8,132 bases of DNA from an uncultured Eubacteriales bacterium (lineage in GTDB: Bacteria > Bacillota > Clostridia > Peptostreptococcales > Anaerovoracaceae), in assembly GCA_902797405.1 (NCBI GenBank), contig CADBSP010000191.1, forward strand, positions 1 through 8,132, written 5' to 3'. Shown piece after piece: positions 6,404 to 8,132 of this stretch. The first letter of the stretch is position 1; each line of letters opens with the position of its first letter. A model generated the notes under the pieces. The model saw only the letters and a program-made list of their open reading frames with translations. It had not been told where the DNA came from and ran no database searches. The position numbers and the translations under genes are program-made.

Positions 6404-7975
6404 ATGGAAAGATATGATGTAATAGTAATAGGTGGCGGACCGGGCGGCTATGTGGCGGCTATCAGAGCGGCTCAGCTTGGAAAGAAAGTTGCCTTGATTG
6501 AAAAAGAAAGAGTGGGTGGAACCTGTCTTAACCGCGGTTGCATTCCAACAAAAGCTTTGATGCACTCAGCAGAAGTGCTTAGGGAAATAAAGAATGCCGA
6601 AGAACTCGGGATTAGTGTTTCCGAAGTTAAGTGCGACTTTTCTAAGATGCACGAGAGAAAGACAGAGGTTGTGGACAAGCTGGTTACAGGCGTTGAAGCT
6701 CTGATTAAAGCAAACGGAATCGAGTATTATCAGGGTATCGGTAAGGTCATTGATAAAAACCAGGTGCATATTGATTTGGCAGTTAAAGAAGGATTCGAAG
6801 AAGAATCGCATTATGCCGAATCAGAAAACGGGCAGCTCACAATCTCCGGGGATTATATAATTCTGGCTACCGGTTCCAGACCTGCGCTTCCTCCAATTCC
6901 CGGCCTGGATTTGGCAGGTGTTGTAACCAGCGACGATATTCTAATCGGCTCGGGACTAAAGACCGATTCGCTGATTATCATCGGAGGAGGTGTAATCGGA
7001 ACAGAAATCGCCAGTGTCTACAATTCCTTGGGAACCGAGGTTACAATCATTGAAGCCATGGATAGAATACTGCCGACTCTGGATAAGGAAATCTCTCAGA
7101 ATTTAAATATGATTCTAAAGAAGAGAGGAATCGTAATTAATACTGGTGCCAAGGTTGAAAGCGTTGAGAAAGTCGGTGGCGAATTAAGCGTCAACTTTGA
7201 ATCAAAGGGAGAAAAGAAAACTGCCTCGGCGAAGAATGTTCTGGTTGCAATTGGACGCAGACCAAATACAGAGGAAATCCTTGCTGAGGAACTGCTAGCG
7301 GATGTGACCAAGAGTATAGTCGAGGAAGGTCTCGCAAAGGAAGATGCACTTAATTCATCAAAGGACCATGTTGCCGTATGTAAGAACTTTGTTCTAACAG
7401 ATGAAAATGGAAAGACCGGCGTGGATAGTATTTACGCAATTGGAGATATAGTCTTTGGTGGAATACAGCTTGCACATGCTGCCTCCGCGGAAGCGATAAA
7501 CTCTGTGGATTCAATCTTTGAAGAAGATGGAGCAAAATCCTCAGGTAGTCACGGCTTGGCTAAAGCCCTCGGGTTTATTCCTTCCGGAATATACACTGAT
7601 CCTGAAGTTGCATCTGTCGGAATCACGGAAGCAGAAGCCAAAACCAAGGAAATATCGATTAGAATAGGAAAGGCACTGACGGGATCCAACGGCAAGACTT
7701 TGATAGAATCCGGAGATAGAGGATATGTTAAACTCATTTTCTCCGAGGAGGCCACACCCGAATATGAAAGAGGTCAGCTGATAGGCGCACAGATTGTATC
7801 AAAACGAGCTACGGACATGATTGGCGGATTGGCAACCGCTATGAGTGCCAGGGTTACAATAGATACTCTAAGCACTGTAATTTGGCCACATCCGACCTTC
7901 AGCGAAGTTGTTGGAGAGGCTATTGAAGATGCTATGGATGGCGCGATTCATGCCATGCCAAAACGCAAGAAATAA
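6404..7975 (+). CDS. lpdA: Dihydrolipoamide dehydrogenase (glycine cleavage L-protein)
   Basis: This 523-residue flavoprotein should reoxidise the dihydrolipoyl arm of GcvH with NAD+ through FAD and a redox disulfide. Visible motifs are FAD-binding GGGPGGY (10-16), the disulfide GGTCLNRGCIPTK with Cys41 and Cys46, the ILATGS segment (153-158), NAD-binding IIGGGVIGTEIAS (192-204) with Glu217 after the second strand (favouring NAD over NADP), the second FAD motif YAIGD (344-348), and the interface His-Glu pair His496/Glu501 in WPHPTFSEVVGEA. There is no N-terminal lipoyl domain. The protein is about 50 residues longer than the common 460-475; extra acidic or charged stretches lie near 125-148, 292-325, 372-390 and 445-456. 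The ribosome binding site is weak (AGGG, 6394-6397, six bases from the ATG), unlike the other genes. Its position at the end of the gcv set argues for the glycine cleavage role over a 2-oxoacid dehydrogenase role. Confidence 0.94.
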   Translation: MERYDVIVIGGGPGGYVAAIRAAQLGKKVALIEKERVGGTCLNRGCIPTKALMHSAEVLREIKNAEELGISVSEVKCDFSKMHERKTEVVDKLVTGVEALIKANGIEYYQGIGKVIDKNQVHIDLAVKEGFEEESHYAESENGQLTISGDYIILATGSRPALPPIPGLDLAGVVTSDDILIGSGLKTDSLIIIGGGVIGTEIASVYNSLGTEVTIIEAMDRILPTLDKEISQNLNMILKKRGIVINTGAKVESVEKVGGELSVNFESKGEKKTASAKNVLVAIGRRPNTEEILAEELLADVTKSIVEEGLAKEDALNSSKDHVAVCKNFVLTDENGKTGVDSIYAIGDIVFGGIQLAHAASAEAINSVDSIFEEDGAKSSGSHGLAKALGFIPSGIYTDPEVASVGITEAEAKTKEISIRIGKALTGSNGKTLIESGDRGYVKLIFSEEATPEYERGQLIGAQIVSKRATDMIGGLATAMSARVTIDTLSTVIWPHPTFSEVVGEAIEDAMDGAIHAMPKRKK

Positions 7976-8082
7976 CAACAAAAACTAATGATTTAAGGTG
8001 TCGGTGCATGCCAATTAGGCAGGCAGTAGAGTAATAGCCGATTGCAATAGCAGAATAGAAATAATAAAACAAGGAAAGAAAA

Positions 8083-8132
8083 ATGGAAAAAGCAAAAGAC
8101 GGAATGATGTGGGCGTTGGTGAAGGAAAAGCC
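8083..8132 (+). CDS. Start of a gene, possibly a zinc-type medium-chain dehydrogenase (3' truncated)
   Basis: An ATG at 8083 with AAGGAAAG (8071-8078) upstream opens a frame of 16 full codons plus two bases that runs off the window: MEKAKDGMMWALVKEK, then a Pro codon. The MWALVKEKP wording resembles the first strand of zinc-dependent alcohol/threonine dehydrogenases (for example MKALVK... starts). Threonine 3-dehydrogenase would suit the context because it feeds threonine carbon to glycine, but the visible part is too short to decide. The 107-bp gap before it (7976-8082) holds only a weak 4-bp TGCC/GGCA hairpin near 8010-8021. No terminator is seen, so co-transcription with lpdA is possible. 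Confidence 0.4.
   Translation, partial: MEKAKDGMMWALVKEK

Overview
The window reads as part of a low-to-mid GC Bacillota genome, probably an anaerobic Clostridia-type organism. The signs are strong AGGAGG-type ribosome binding sites, a glycine riboswitch in front of gcvT, and the glycine decarboxylase P-protein split into two genes (gcvPA/gcvPB), as is usual in Bacillota and Thermotogae. The genus cannot be fixed from this sequence. All supported genes are on the + strand.

Layout. (1) Positions 1-1023 hold the 3' part of an ABC exporter gene: the end of the membrane domain and a complete ATPase domain with an unusual acidic insertion. It is closed by an intrinsic terminator at about 1058-1093. 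(2) Positions 1024-1721 are a gene-free control region of about 700 bp. It contains a short 10-bp tandem repeat (1101-1137), a near-consensus sigma-70 promoter (1226-1254), a singleton glycine riboswitch with a long P3 extension and a remnant second aptamer (about 1341-1571), the terminator it is expected to control (1542-1571), and two further hairpins. (3) Positions 1722-7975 encode a full glycine cleavage set in the order gcvT, gcvH, gcvPA, gcvPB and a dihydrolipoamide dehydrogenase gene. (4) At 8083 a new gene begins and runs off the edge. Its 17 visible residues resemble the start of a zinc-type medium-chain dehydrogenase, possibly threonine 3-dehydrogenase.

How the genes work together. 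GcvPA and GcvPB form the PLP-dependent P-protein, which decarboxylates glycine and loads an aminomethyl group on the lipoyl arm of GcvH (K64). GcvT releases ammonia and passes the one-carbon unit to tetrahydrofolate. The dehydrogenase reoxidises the dihydrolipoyl arm with NAD+. A glycine-responsive leader in front of the set fits substrate induction. Termination-like hairpins inside the operon (after gcvH and after gcvPB) suggest that gene dosage may be tuned along the transcript.

I found no CRISPR array, tRNA, rRNA, insertion sequence or prophage signature, and no convincing minus-strand gene. The core is an ordinary metabolic operon. The less ordinary parts are the riboswitch architecture, the Lys/Ala-type in-frame repeat after the gcvT stop codon, the 10-bp repeats upstream of the promoter, and insertions in the ABC ATPase and the dehydrogenase.
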